From contig JANXCF010000010.1 of assembly GCA_025059995.1 (NCBI GenBank), positions 1 to 64,000 on the forward strand: 64,000 bases of DNA, read 5' to 3'. The notes under the pieces are model-generated. The model was not told where the DNA came from. It was given only the letters and a program-made list of their open reading frames with translations, and ran no database searches. How positions within the stretch are numbered: the stretch's first letter is position 1; every line of letters begins with the position of its first letter. Positions 45,383 to 54,482 of this stretch are shown piece by piece. Made by a program: the position numbers and the translations under genes. The DNA is from Leptospiraceae bacterium (GTDB taxonomy: Bacteria > Spirochaetota > Leptospiria > Leptospirales > Leptonemataceae).

Positions 45383-46222
45383 ATGTGGATTGATACCCAT
45401 TGCCATTTGGATATCACAGAATCATTCGGAATACCCATCAAAATCGCCTTAGAAAACTCCAAAGAAAACTCCATAAGTGTGATCATTCAAATTGCCACTT
45501 CTGAAGAGTCCTCTCGTTGGAATCAAAAATTCATTCAAAACTATTATTTAGCTCCAACTGATCATGTTAAAGTTTACTACACCATAGGGCTACATCCAGA
45601 ATCCATCCAACAATCAAAAAAAGAAGAAATCCAACAAATCCAAAAACTCATCCAACAGAGCTCAGATGATCCCTATTTTGTTGGGATTGGAGAGACAGGT
45701 TTAGACTACTTTTATAATTCTGAAACCAAAGAACTTCAATTAGAATCATTTTTTGAACACCTTCAATTGGCAAAAAAATTGGAGCTCCCCATTATCGTTC
45801 ATTGTCGTGATGATAAACAATACAACGAAGAAAAAACCGAAGCCATAGAAGAAATCTTTCGCTTAGCAAAAGAAGTATCATACCCAAATGGAATTATGCA
45901 TTGTTATACTTATTCTTATAAAGAAGCCAAGTGGTTTTTAGAACTGGATTGGAAGATTTCATTTAGTGGGATTGTCACATTCAAGAATGCGAAAGTAATT
46001 CAAGAAGCTGCTCAAAAAATCCCTTTAGAAAATCTTTTGATTGAAACAGATTCTCCATTCTTAGCGCCGGTCCCCAAACGGGGAAAAACCAACGAACCTG
46101 CCAATCTTATCTACATTGGTGAATTCATAGCCAATCTGAGAAACATTCCAAAAGAGGAATTCCTTCTCCAACTTCAAAAAAATGTAAAAGAAACCTTTAA
46201 AAAAATTTCTATTGAAAAATAA
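45383..46222 (+). CDS. tatD: TatD-family metal-dependent hydrolase (DNase)
   Basis: TIM-barrel nuclease/hydrolase of 279 residues. Metal motifs: MWIDTHCHLDI, GIGETGLDYFY, PIIVHCRDD, GIMHCYTYS and LIETDSPFLAPVPKRGKTNE. It is longer than average only by small loops. It is read divergently from lpxA across 110 bases with no clear operator. Confidence 0.93.
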   Translation: MWIDTHCHLDITESFGIPIKIALENSKENSISVIIQIATSEESSRWNQKFIQNYYLAPTDHVKVYYTIGLHPESIQQSKKEEIQQIQKLIQQSSDDPYFVGIGETGLDYFYNSETKELQLESFFEHLQLAKKLELPIIVHCRDDKQYNEEKTEAIEEIFRLAKEVSYPNGIMHCYTYSYKEAKWFLELDWKISFSGIVTFKNAKVIQEAAQKIPLENLLIETDSPFLAPVPKRGKTNEPANLIYIGEFIANLRNIPKEEFLLQLQKNVKETFKKISIEK

Positions 46223-46289
46223 AAATGATTTGTCTATATAGAGAACTTGATTTATCACTTTTAAAACAAATCAATACAAGGAGAGAGTT

Positions 46290-46865
46290 ATGGCGCAAAA
46301 GAAAATCCTTATGCTTGTTGGTGATTTTGTAGAAGACTATGAAGTAATGGTTCCGTTCCAAGCGTTGTTAGCATTTGGTCATGAAGTTGATGCCGTGTGT
46401 CCTGGCAAGAAAAAAGGCGATAGGGTAAAAACCGCTATTCACGATTTTGAAGGCGAGCAAACCTACTCCGAAAAACCGGGACATTACTTCACTTTGAATA
46501 AAGATTTTGATGAAGTAAAGCCTGAAAATTACGATGCATTATACCTACCAGGGGGTCGGGCTCCTGAATACATACGAAGAAACGATAGGGTTATCTCAAT
46601 CGTCAAACATTTCGCCGAAAACAATAAGCCCATTGCTGCTATCTGTCATGGCATTCAGCTTCTTACTGCAGCAAATGTGGTAAAAGGAAAAACCTTAACT
46701 TGCTATCCCGCCATTGGACCTGAAGTAATATTAGGAGGTGGCAATTATAAAGAAGTCGGTTTTGATCAAGTAGTCGTAGATGGAAATTGGGTGACTTCCC
46801 CAGCATGGCCAGGGCATCCTGCCATTCTAAAAGAATTCATCAAAATTATTGGACATAACCTCTGA
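46290..46865 (+). CDS. DJ-1/PfpI-family protein
   Basis: 191 residues, GATase-1-like fold. Start [20 protein letters not shown]; nucleophile elbow [10 protein letters not shown] with conserved Cys; [15 protein letters not shown] provides the acid region. [10 protein letters not shown] is near the end. Family members are glyoxalase III/deglycase-like or chaperones; the substrate is not known. A strong Shine-Dalgarno (AAGGAGAG) supports the start. A long perfect hairpin follows. Confidence 0.85.
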   Translation: MAQKKILMLVGDFVEDYEVMVPFQALLAFGHEVDAVCPGKKKGDRVKTAIHDFEGEQTYSEKPGHYFTLNKDFDEVKPENYDALYLPGGRAPEYIRRNDRVISIVKHFAENNKPIAAICHGIQLLTAANVVKGKTLTCYPAIGPEVILGGGNYKEVGFDQVVVDGNWVTSPAWPGHPAILKEFIKIIGHNL

Positions 46866-46876
46866 GATTTAACCCT

Positions 46877-46908
46877 GCTCCGCTTCTATTCGAGAGAATA
46901 GAAGCGGA
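46877..46908 (+). terminator. Long perfect hairpin, terminator-like
   Basis: CTCCGCTTCTATTC (46877-46890), loop GAGA, GAATAGAAGCGGAG (46895-46908): 14 perfect pairs. The 3' flank is TTATCCCA, so there is no true U tract. It may stabilise the 3' end of the upstream mRNA rather than terminate alone. Confidence 0.5.
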
Positions 46909-46965
46909 GTTATCCCACATAAAATTTGATTGTCAAATCAAACAAAGTAATTTTTGTTCAAGTTC

Positions 46966-48426
46966 ATGAAAAAGTTCTTAGTTGCCACTGTGTTTATTTT
47001 TTTTATTTTTTTGGGAGTCATTTTCTTCAATACCTTTACCCTTCAAGAACCAAAGTATGAACCTATTCCAAACACAGAGTGGCTTCAATCAACGGAATTC
47101 GAAGAACATTATAAAAAACTTATAGAACATTTAGCCCAAGCAATCCGAATCCAAACGATATCCTATCAGGACCCAAAACAAATAGATAAAAACGAATTTC
47201 AAAAGTTCATACAATTTTTAGAAAAAAGTTTTCCAAGAGTTCATAAAAACCTAAAAAGAACTCTGTTCAATTTTTCACTTCTGTATGAATGGAAAGGGAA
47301 GAATCCAGAACTCAAGCCCGTTATTCTTATGGGGCATTATGATGTGGTTCCTGCGGATCCATCGGAGTGGAAATTTCCCCCATTTGACGGAGTCCTTTCT
47401 GAAGGTTATCTTTTTGGAAGAGGTGCCATTGATGATAAAATTACGGTTTTGGGGATTTTACAAGCAGCAGAATTTTTACTCCAACAAAACTTCCAACCCG
47501 AGCGAACCATTTATTTTTCCTTTGGACATGATGAAGAAATCGGCGGATTCCAAGGAGCAAAACTGATTGTCGAATATCTTCATCAGCAGAACATCCAACC
47601 CGAATTTGTTTTAGATGAAGGTGGAGCCATCACAGTCAAAATCATTCCCAATATTGATACACCTGTTGCCACGATTGGAATCGCCGAAAAAGGGTATTTG
47701 AGTTTGAAGTTAACAACGACAGGAACGAGTGGTCATTCTTCTATGCCACCCAAAGAAACTTCTATAACGAAATTGATCACGGCATTACATCGTCTTCACG
47801 AAAATCCGTTCGATTATGAATTCACCGAAATCCAAAAAACAATGTTTCGATTCATTGGTGCTGATTTTCCTTTCTTTCAAAAGATGGCGATCGCTAACCT
47901 CTGGTTGTTTGAACCTATCATCATTTCGAACTTAACCACCACCAACACAGGTAGAGCTTCCCTTCAAACCACTATGGCTACAACCATCCTCCAAAGTGGA
48001 ATTAAAGAAAATGTCATACCTGAAAAAGCCGAAGCCATCATCAACTTTCGGCTACTGCCGGGGGATACCATTGCCGAAGTAAAAAAGCGAGTCCAAGAAA
48101 TCATTCAGGATCCCACCATCCAAATCGAAGAAACACCCTATTCCATGGAAGCTTCTCCTGTGTCTTCTGTGGATTCTTTAGGATTTACTTTGATTGCTCG
48201 TTCCCTCAAAACCATTAATCCAGAAATCTCGATTGCTCCTTATTTGGTTCTTGGTGCTACGGATGCACGTCATTTTAGTAAAATTTCAAATAGCATTTAC
48301 CGCTTCTTGCCCGTGTATCTCACTGAAGATGAACTCCAGGGTATGCACGGCATCAATGAGCGAATCTCATTGGAGTCTATTAAAACTGCCCTTTCTTTTT
48401 ATGCTTTGGTGATCAAAAATTTGTAA
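46966..48426 (+). CDS. M20-family peptidase with N-terminal membrane anchor (PM20D1-like)
   Basis: N-terminal hydrophobic helix (about 5-22), so secreted or anchored. Di-zinc peptidase motifs: ILMGHYDVVPADPSEWKFPP, GYLFGRGAIDDK, YFSFGHDEEIGGFQGA and FVLDEGGAI. The dimerisation domain has GTSGHSSMPPKETS. About 486 residues, consistent with the PM20D1 group, which hydrolyses N-acyl amino acids. The substrate here is unknown. ATG at 46966 is preferred to an in-frame codon at 46954. Confidence 0.85.
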   Translation: MKKFLVATVFIFFIFLGVIFFNTFTLQEPKYEPIPNTEWLQSTEFEEHYKKLIEHLAQAIRIQTISYQDPKQIDKNEFQKFIQFLEKSFPRVHKNLKRTLFNFSLLYEWKGKNPELKPVILMGHYDVVPADPSEWKFPPFDGVLSEGYLFGRGAIDDKITVLGILQAAEFLLQQNFQPERTIYFSFGHDEEIGGFQGAKLIVEYLHQQNIQPEFVLDEGGAITVKIIPNIDTPVATIGIAEKGYLSLKLTTTGTSGHSSMPPKETSITKLITALHRLHENPFDYEFTEIQKTMFRFIGADFPFFQKMAIANLWLFEPIIISNLTTTNTGRASLQTTMATTILQSGIKENVIPEKAEAIINFRLLPGDTIAEVKKRVQEIIQDPTIQIEETPYSMEASPVSSVDSLGFTLIARSLKTINPEISIAPYLVLGATDARHFSKISNSIYRFLPVYLTEDELQGMHGINERISLESIKTALSFYALVIKNL

Positions 48427-48464
48427 AAGAAATGAATTCATCTTCATAGATAATCATTTTACCT

Positions 48465-49088
48465 ATGCAACTATATGTCCTCGAAGGACTAGATGGAGCT
48501 GGGAAAACTACGGCGATAGAATATTTAAAAAAATTTATAAAAAAACTAAAAATTCATGATTCTTTTGCTTTTTTTTATGAGCCAACAGATTTTTCTACCG
48601 GCAAACAAATACGAGAGCATTTAAAAAAAAAGACTCTTTTGACAACCAAAGAATGGATTGAGCTCTTTGACCGGGACCGAAGAGAAAATTACCAAAGAAA
48701 CCTTTTACCCAATCAAGAAAAAAAAATCATTTTGGATCGATATTATATTTCTACTTCCGTATATCAAGCTCAGAAGGAAAAAGAAGTCGAAGATATTTTT
48801 TATTTTTTTTACAACAAATATCCAAAGCCTACTATGGTTTTTTTTCTCAACATCTCTGTAGATTTAGCCCTCAAACGCTTAGATATTCGAAGCACAAAGA
48901 ATCAACAAGCAAAAGAAATTTTTGAAAAAGAAGAAGAGTTAAAAAGAATCCAACAAAACTATACAATTGCCAAACAACTTTGTCAGAAACATCACATCTT
49001 TTGGGTTGATTTAGACTCTCAAAAAAAGCCTCATCAGCTCGCAAAAGAAATCTTAGAAATGATCTTTTCAGAATCAAAGAACCAATAA
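48465..49088 (+). CDS. tmk: Thymidylate kinase
   Basis: Phosphorylates dTMP to dTDP. Walker A is LEGLDGAGKTTAIEYL; EPTDFSTGKQIREHL and ILDRYYISTSVYQAQKEKE (D-R-Y) are the TMP-binding parts. LNISVDLALKRLDIRSTKN is the LID region. 207 residues, normal length. It may form a unit with pduO-type gene 9 bases downstream. Confidence 0.93.
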   Translation: MQLYVLEGLDGAGKTTAIEYLKKFIKKLKIHDSFAFFYEPTDFSTGKQIREHLKKKTLLTTKEWIELFDRDRRENYQRNLLPNQEKKIILDRYYISTSVYQAQKEKEVEDIFYFFYNKYPKPTMVFFLNISVDLALKRLDIRSTKNQQAKEIFEKEEELKRIQQNYTIAKQLCQKHHIFWVDLDSQKKPHQLAKEILEMIFSESKNQ

Positions 49089-49097
49089 ATTCGATAT

Positions 49098-49700
49098 ATG
49101 CCAAAAATTTATACTAAAAAAGGGGATGAAGGTTTTACCCATTTAGCGAGTGGAGAAAAGGTTTTAAAATTCCACATCCGTGTTGATTTATACGGGAACT
49201 GCGATGAATTGAATTCTTACATAGGTGTTGTATGCAGTTTGATCCAAGAAAAACAGACAAATCCAAAACTCAAAGAAATTTGGGATGAGTTAAATTTCAT
49301 TCAATCCCTTATTTTTGAATATTCTGCGGAATTGGCAGGATACTATCGAGACAATCAAACCATTTTGAAAGAAGAAGACATTCTTCACTTGGAAGAAAAG
49401 ATTGATGAATGGTCCAATAACATGCCAGAACTACGTAAGTTTATTTTGCCGGGAGGAAGTCTGATTGCTTCTTTTTTGCACGTTTGCAGAACCAAATGCC
49501 GAGATGTAGAAAGAAAACTCATCTATGCCATTGTGGAAAAAAAAGAAAATATTCATCCTGATTTTATAAAATTTTTCAATCGTTTGTCAGATTATTTTTT
49601 TACTTTGGCTCGGTATTGTAATTGGGTTTTGGATGTGCCAGAAACGGTTTGGGAAAGCCAACGAAAAAAACAACGTAAATCCTCAGCGGAAAACCGCTGA
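49098..49700 (+). CDS. PduO-type ATP:cob(I)alamin adenosyltransferase
   Basis: Makes adenosylcobalamin. Motifs: PKIYTKKGDEGFTHL (ATP-binding N-terminus), YGNCDELNSYIG, FILPGGSLIASFLHVCRTKC and VERKLI, with ARYCN at the end as in the PduO/EutT family. 200 residues. Adenosylcobalamin would serve mutases or diol dehydratases elsewhere in the genome. The last codons and stop are in a hairpin. Confidence 0.92.
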   Translation: MPKIYTKKGDEGFTHLASGEKVLKFHIRVDLYGNCDELNSYIGVVCSLIQEKQTNPKLKEIWDELNFIQSLIFEYSAELAGYYRDNQTILKEEDILHLEEKIDEWSNNMPELRKFILPGGSLIASFLHVCRTKCRDVERKLIYAIVEKKENIHPDFIKFFNRLSDYFFTLARYCNWVLDVPETVWESQRKKQRKSSAENR

Positions 49701-49703
49701 GGG
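49682..49703. terminator. Perfect hairpin over the pduO-type stop codon
   Basis: CCTCAGCGG, loop AAAA, CCGCTGAGG: nine perfect pairs, with the gene's TGA inside the 3' arm. No U tract in either direction, so termination is uncertain. It separates the convergent genes at 49098 and 49714. Confidence 0.45.
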
Positions 49704-49713
49704 AAAATAGGCT

Positions 49714-50055
49714 TTATTCTCCGTAAACAATCGTGCAGTTCCTTCCAAAAGCAACCCATATAACATTAAACCACTTTCTATCGATATATGCAATTCTACT
49801 TATACCACCATTTTTTCTTGCTGTATCAATTGAAGAGTCCCCAATAGCAACAACGCCAAGAACGATTATAGAACAGGCTTCTCCTTTTTTATTAGGTGCT
49901 GCCGTTGAGACACCGTCTAAATGTTCCGTAAGATCAGAAAAAATCGATCCCATTCCTGTTTTATTTGTTACTGGTGGTATACCAATACAACTACTTCCCA
50001 AAAACAAGCCCACCAAAGCTACTGCTAACAATTTGGGCATAAAAGTTTTCTTCAT
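49714..50055 (-). CDS. TRL-like lipoprotein
   Basis: 113 residues from ATG at 50055, with Shine-Dalgarno AAGGAGG. A basic signal peptide ends in lipobox LGSSC. The mature part has GEACSIIVLGVVAIGDSSID and ARKNGGISRIAYID, the pattern of TRL (tRNA-associated locus) proteins, small lipoproteins of unknown function. C-terminal NCTIVYGE is also typical. Probably outer-membrane or periplasmic. Confidence 0.75.
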   Translation of the reverse strand: MKKTFMPKLLAVALVGLFLGSSCIGIPPVTNKTGMGSIFSDLTEHLDGVSTAAPNKKGEACSIIVLGVVAIGDSSIDTARKNGGISRIAYIDRKWFNVIWVAFGRNCTIVYGE

Positions 50056-50221
50056 ATTACACCCTCCTTTGAGCATGAGCAATTTTGCAATTTCTAAATG
50101 AAACAATATTTAAGTCAAGTAAAATTAGTTTTTTTCACAAATTTTATGAAATTATGATGAAACTTTTTTTATGAATTTGATTTGTTTTGAGATAATAAAA
50201 TTTTAAATTAAAACTCAATAT

Positions 50222-50767
50222 CTAAATAAAATAACGTATGAAGTCGTCCATCACTTTTGAATGTTGATGGTTTATTTTTGAGAGTCCTAAAATTTCCCTT
50301 GCTCTTTCGATATAGTAGAGATAGTCGTTATGTTCACTTTGATTCAAATACAACCAGTAAGCAATTAGTAAAGTCTTGTATTTATTTGAATGAATTCGTA
50401 AAGGTTCTAAATAGCCATTTTCACTTAGAGCTTCTGCTATGTTTTTTCGTGCTGGAAAAATATGATGATAAAGTTTTTGGTTTTTCCAAATCCCTTGAGA
50501 TAACCAAACCGAATGATCCCTACAACGAAAGAGTAGTAGATAAGGGTGGTGATACAATACATTTTCCCATTTTAGATCTTCAATGATTTGAGAGATATTC
50601 AAACTACCTGTATAAACATCAAATTGATTTGTTCCAACTCTTTGAGTCAAAGAAAGAATTCGCTCAAGAGGGACTCTTTTGATGGCATAATGACGAAAAA
50701 TTTTTTTTGTAAGCTGGATATGATGTTTGATGAGATTAAACAGAATTCTTTTCTTCAATAAAGTCAT
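50222..50767 (-). CDS. Protein of unknown function (181 aa)
   Basis: I recognise no family. A basic, aromatic-rich soluble protein with a helical N-terminus (LFNLIKHHIQLTKKIFRHYA) and a region rich in His and Tyr (LYHHPYLLLFRCRDHSVWLS, then NEHNDYLYYIERA-like repeats). No signal or membrane segment. It starts divergently from the DUF4139 gene, with ATGs almost abutting if the longer start of the latter is used. Confidence 0.7.
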   Translation of the reverse strand: MTLLKKRILFNLIKHHIQLTKKIFRHYAIKRVPLERILSLTQRVGTNQFDVYTGSLNISQIIEDLKWENVLYHHPYLLLFRCRDHSVWLSQGIWKNQKLYHHIFPARKNIAEALSENGYLEPLRIHSNKYKTLLIAYWLYLNQSEHNDYLYYIERAREILGLSKINHQHSKVMDDFIRYFI

Positions 50768-50819
50768 GAGAATAAAATTTTCTTTTCATGAAGGAAAAAA
50801 AAGAATATTTAGAAGATTT

Positions 50820-52397
50820 ATGAGAATATTTAATTTTTTTCTTTTTCTTTTTTTTGTTTCTCTTGAGCTCTATTCCCAAGAAATCATTCTAAATCCTCAA
50901 CCCAAAGAAGTTGTGATGTATCCTAACTATGCTTTTATAAAACGTCAAAGCAGCATAAAAATCAAAAAAGGAAGTAACGAAATCTGGATCTCCCCGTTGC
51001 CTGAGGGTTTTCTCGACACTTCCCTTCAAGTTCACATTACAAAAGGAAATACAGAAATCCAAAACCTTCAAATTTGGAATACTTATCTTCGACCAATAAA
51101 AATCGAGAAATTAGAAAAACTAAAATCCAAACTCAACGAGCTCATTCATAAAATCCTAGAACTCGAGAACGAAAAAGAAACCTACAACATCAGTATTCAA
51201 ACTCTAAAGAAACTCACAATAGAAAAGTCCATAACTATTCAAGACATCAAATCTTTTCTACAATACCAAGAAACAAAAATTCTTGAAAACCTAAAAAAAA
51301 TCACAAACCTTCAAAATCAACTCAACGAACTCCATCAAGAAAAAAAGAAAATCGAAGAAGAAATCAACATGTGGGAAGCTCATTCCCAAAAAACAAAAAT
51401 CATACAAATCAATCTCAACTCAAACCAAGATCAAGAAATTATGTTAGAGGTGGGATATTTACAAAAAGATGCCTATTGGAAACCCAGTTATGAGATAAAA
51501 ATTGATCCATTGAAAGAAAAAGCTTTCGTAAGCATGAAGGCAGAAATTTATCAAAACACTGGTGAGGATTGGAAAGATGTTTCTTTGACTTTAAGCACCC
51601 AAGAACCACACTTTGAGTCCATAGTGCCTGAGCTTCCTCCATGGTATTTGGAGGTGCAAAAAGAAGTGATTGTTCCTTATCGAAATCAACCCGAAGCATT
51701 TTTCAGAGCTAAAAAAGAAACCCAACCAGATGAAACACCATTGGCAGAAAATCAGCAGATTACGAAAATACATTCTGACATTTCTTCTTTTGAGTTTCAA
51801 TTACCGGGGAAATACTTGATTTCTTCCAATCAAAAACCACAAAGAGTTCAAGTAATATCAAATCAAAGCCAGGCAAAAATACAGTATTTGAGTGTTCCAA
51901 AGTTGAGGGCTGGAGTTTTCGTTGTGGTAAAACTCGAAAATCCCTTTGATTTTCCTCTAAGTGTAGGTGAGGCAAATGTTTTCTTTGATGATAAATACAA
52001 AAATAAAGTTTTTTTAGAAAAACCTTACCTCCCCAAAGAAGAGATTTCTATCCCAATAGGAACTGAAGAACGAATCAAGATTGAACGAAAACTCGAACGA
52101 AAATTCACTGAAATTGTGGGAACCTTCAAAAAACAAATCCAGATCCATTATGAATTTTCTTTGAAAATCAAGAACACTCTTCCTAAAGAGGTTGAAGTCG
52201 AAATGATGGATCAAATCCCAGTTTCTAAACACGAGATGATTGAAGTTTCTCTATTAGAACCAAAACAAAATTTTTCTTCAAATAAGCAAGGTATCATCAA
52301 ATGGAAAGTTCCCCTCAAGCAAAATCAGGAAAAGAAGTTGGATTTAAAATTCTTGGTTCGTTATCCAGAAGATGTTTACGTCTATGGACTTGACTGA
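50820..52397 (+). CDS. DUF4139 (MuiA-like) secreted coiled-coil protein
   Basis: About 525 residues. Signal peptide IFNFFLFLFFVSLELYS at the N-terminus. A DUF4140-like strand region follows (EVVMYPNYAFIKRQ), then a long coiled coil (about 75-180, LKSKLNELIHKILELENEKE) and the DUF4139 part (YLQKDAYWKPSYEIKID, NTGEDWKDVSLTLSTQEPHF). These are the parts of MuiA/YCF46-like DUF4139 proteins, of unknown mechanism and linked elsewhere to mucoidy control. Longer ATGs at 50766 and 50727 are possible. Its end overlaps the next gene by 26 bases. Confidence 0.75.
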   Translation: MRIFNFFLFLFFVSLELYSQEIILNPQPKEVVMYPNYAFIKRQSSIKIKKGSNEIWISPLPEGFLDTSLQVHITKGNTEIQNLQIWNTYLRPIKIEKLEKLKSKLNELIHKILELENEKETYNISIQTLKKLTIEKSITIQDIKSFLQYQETKILENLKKITNLQNQLNELHQEKKKIEEEINMWEAHSQKTKIIQINLNSNQDQEIMLEVGYLQKDAYWKPSYEIKIDPLKEKAFVSMKAEIYQNTGEDWKDVSLTLSTQEPHFESIVPELPPWYLEVQKEVIVPYRNQPEAFFRAKKETQPDETPLAENQQITKIHSDISSFEFQLPGKYLISSNQKPQRVQVISNQSQAKIQYLSVPKLRAGVFVVVKLENPFDFPLSVGEANVFFDDKYKNKVFLEKPYLPKEEISIPIGTEERIKIERKLERKFTEIVGTFKKQIQIHYEFSLKIKNTLPKEVEVEMMDQIPVSKHEMIEVSLLEPKQNFSSNKQGIIKWKVPLKQNQEKKLDLKFLVRYPEDVYVYGLD

Positions 52398-53946
52398 AGT
52401 CCCCAATCCCAACGAAAAGACTAAGATAAAGATATTTTTTTTACCAGATCAAAAAGAAATCGAAGTCGAAGTAGGATCATCGATTTTAGAAGCATCCCTC
52501 AATTACGGTATACCTCACTATCACGTTTGTTTAGGAAATGGGGTTTGTTCCACATGTCGTGTGGAAATCTTAGAAGGTTTAGAATATCTGCCACCAAGAA
52601 ACTCCCAAGAAAAGCTCATAGCCAACCAGAAAGGATGGAAGGATAACATACGTTTAGCTTGTCAAACCATACCCAAAGGAAATATCAAAGTTCGAAGGCT
52701 CATCTATGACGAAGGAGACTCTCGACTCGCACAAAAAGAAATCACAGACTCTCAAACTAAAGAAAACCAAGAGGCTACAGTTTTAGTCATAGAAATACAA
52801 AATTTTTTCGAATTGATAGAAAAAACTCCTAATGTATTTTTTTCGCTGAGTCATTTTTTTCAACGAGTAAATAAGGTCCTTTCAAATTTTGATTCTTACA
52901 TTGAAAAACTGAATCAACATTCTTTAATGGCAATTTTTGTTCCCAAAGAAAATCAATCATTGTTGGAGCTCTCCCTCCACGCCCTCTATTGTACAAAGGA
53001 GATCTTGGAAATCTCAAAAGAATTCAACGAGACCAATAAACTTCAAGGAATCCAAGTTCAAATGGGGTTAAACCTTGGTGCTGTGATTTTCGCCAGTGCC
53101 AACTACAAAGGCAACTGGGAAAATGTGGTTTTTGGGAAAACAATTGAATGGGCAAATTACTTAACGAAAGTCAATAGAAAAGTCCAGACACATATTTTGA
53201 TTTCAGAATCTCTTTATAACATCGCAAAAGACTATATTCGTATAGGTCGAAAATTCAAAGTGGTATCAAAAGAACTTTTTCAGCCACAGCTCGCATTTGA
53301 ATTTTTAGAACTTAATCTTAACAAGGAAGAAGAACAAAAACGATACCTCCAAAAACCCATGAGCTTTTCTCTAAGGGAAATGATAGAACACAAAGACTTA
53401 TCTCAACATTCACTAAAAAATATTGTTTTTGAGGTAGATAAATCTCAATCTCAGATTGTGTTTTTACTGATGACTCCTTTAGATAGATTCGTGGGTATTG
53501 CTAAGGATTATGAAATAGAAATAAACTATCAAGTTGATATAACCCCTAAACTCAACTTACAAATCTTCATTCCCGTTAAAAATATCACCACTTTACATCA
53601 AACGAGGGATGAAACTTTTTACGCAGAAAACTTCTTTGATGCAGTAAATTTTCCTCATATTTATTTTTTTAGTAACAACATACAAGTGCTTCAAGATCGC
53701 GAATTTCGATCGTATGGGAATTTGTTTCTCAAAGGGATAACCAAGCCCATAAGCATTGATTTTCATGTAAAGCTGGTCGATAAAAACCATCAAAATCCAA
53801 AGATGGGTCTTTCTGGTTCAACGAAAGTCTTTTTGAGGGATTTTGGGATTACCTCAGAACTCAACTACGAAATGCTGATTTCTTTTGAACTCCAATTTTG
53901 GGTTAAATTTTCAATTCAAGAAATAGAAAATAAAAAAGAATTATGA
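52372..53946 (+). CDS. 2Fe-2S ferredoxin / degenerate class III cyclase / YceI fusion protein
   Basis: 524 residues, no signal peptide. (1) Ferredoxin, about 15-110: C53-x5-C59-x2-C62-x34-C97, the adrenodoxin spacing. (2) Class III adenylate/guanylate cyclase fold, about 130-325: QVQMGLNLGAVIF and NVVFGKTIEWANYL align with the usual G-D-x-V-N-x-A-x-R-L, but the Asp, Asn and Arg are Lys, Glu and Tyr, and the first metal Asp is Glu, so catalysis looks lost. (3) YceI domain, about 345-500: TRDETFYAENFFDAVNFPHI and YGNLFLKGITKPISIDFHV. YceI is normally periplasmic; here it would be cytosolic. ATG at 52372 or 52384; translationally coupled to the DUF4139 gene. Confidence 0.8.
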   Translation: MFTSMDLTEVPNPNEKTKIKIFFLPDQKEIEVEVGSSILEASLNYGIPHYHVCLGNGVCSTCRVEILEGLEYLPPRNSQEKLIANQKGWKDNIRLACQTIPKGNIKVRRLIYDEGDSRLAQKEITDSQTKENQEATVLVIEIQNFFELIEKTPNVFFSLSHFFQRVNKVLSNFDSYIEKLNQHSLMAIFVPKENQSLLELSLHALYCTKEILEISKEFNETNKLQGIQVQMGLNLGAVIFASANYKGNWENVVFGKTIEWANYLTKVNRKVQTHILISESLYNIAKDYIRIGRKFKVVSKELFQPQLAFEFLELNLNKEEEQKRYLQKPMSFSLREMIEHKDLSQHSLKNIVFEVDKSQSQIVFLLMTPLDRFVGIAKDYEIEINYQVDITPKLNLQIFIPVKNITTLHQTRDETFYAENFFDAVNFPHIYFFSNNIQVLQDREFRSYGNLFLKGITKPISIDFHVKLVDKNHQNPKMGLSGSTKVFLRDFGITSELNYEMLISFELQFWVKFSIQEIENKKEL

Positions 53947-53969
53947 AGTTCCCTTTTTAACAAGAAAAT

Positions 53970-54431
53970 AAAAAGGGTATTAGGGATTCATTTAACTTCT
54001 TCTGAAATATTAAAAACATTCATTCTTCAGATCAAAAATCAAATCTATCAATATATTTGGGTAGATATGTTTGCAGGAAAAGGGAATTGGATTCTTCCCA
54101 TATTAGAACTCCCGCAAAAGAAAGAGTTGATTTTTCAGAAAACATATATTTCTTTTTGATGTTCAAAAAGAAATGATCGAAAAATGCATAAAGAATGCTC
54201 AAACCTATGGAATACCGTATGAAGTAGCCATAGAAAATATCCAACAACGAGACTCTTTGGAAAATTATCCCAAGCTTTTGAATTCAACTTATCCTGTTTA
54301 TCATAATAACAAATCTTCATCCAACAACACTATCTCATGAAGACTTGATACTTTTGAAAGATTATTTCAATAAGATCAACAAAGAATTCAGAAATGTTGA
54401 TAGAAAAAGAAATTTGCTAATTCCCATTTGA
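53970..54431 (+). pseudogene. Remnant of an N6-adenine DNA methyltransferase
   Basis: Three frames join into one decayed protein: GIHLTSSEILKTFILQIKN with a motif I-like IWVDMFAGKGNWILPI; then, after a frameshift near 54148, LFDVQKEMIEKCIKNAQTYG; then, after a second shift, ITNLHPTTLSHEDL at the place where a motif IV N-P-P-Y would be, to TGA at 54429. The pattern fits N6-adenine methylases of restriction-modification systems. No restriction gene or target is seen. The rest of 53947-54482 is non-coding. Confidence 0.55.
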
Positions 54432-54482
54432 GATCAAATAGATTAAAATCCTTTCGAAGTTTTTTTCATGAACCCAATCAGA

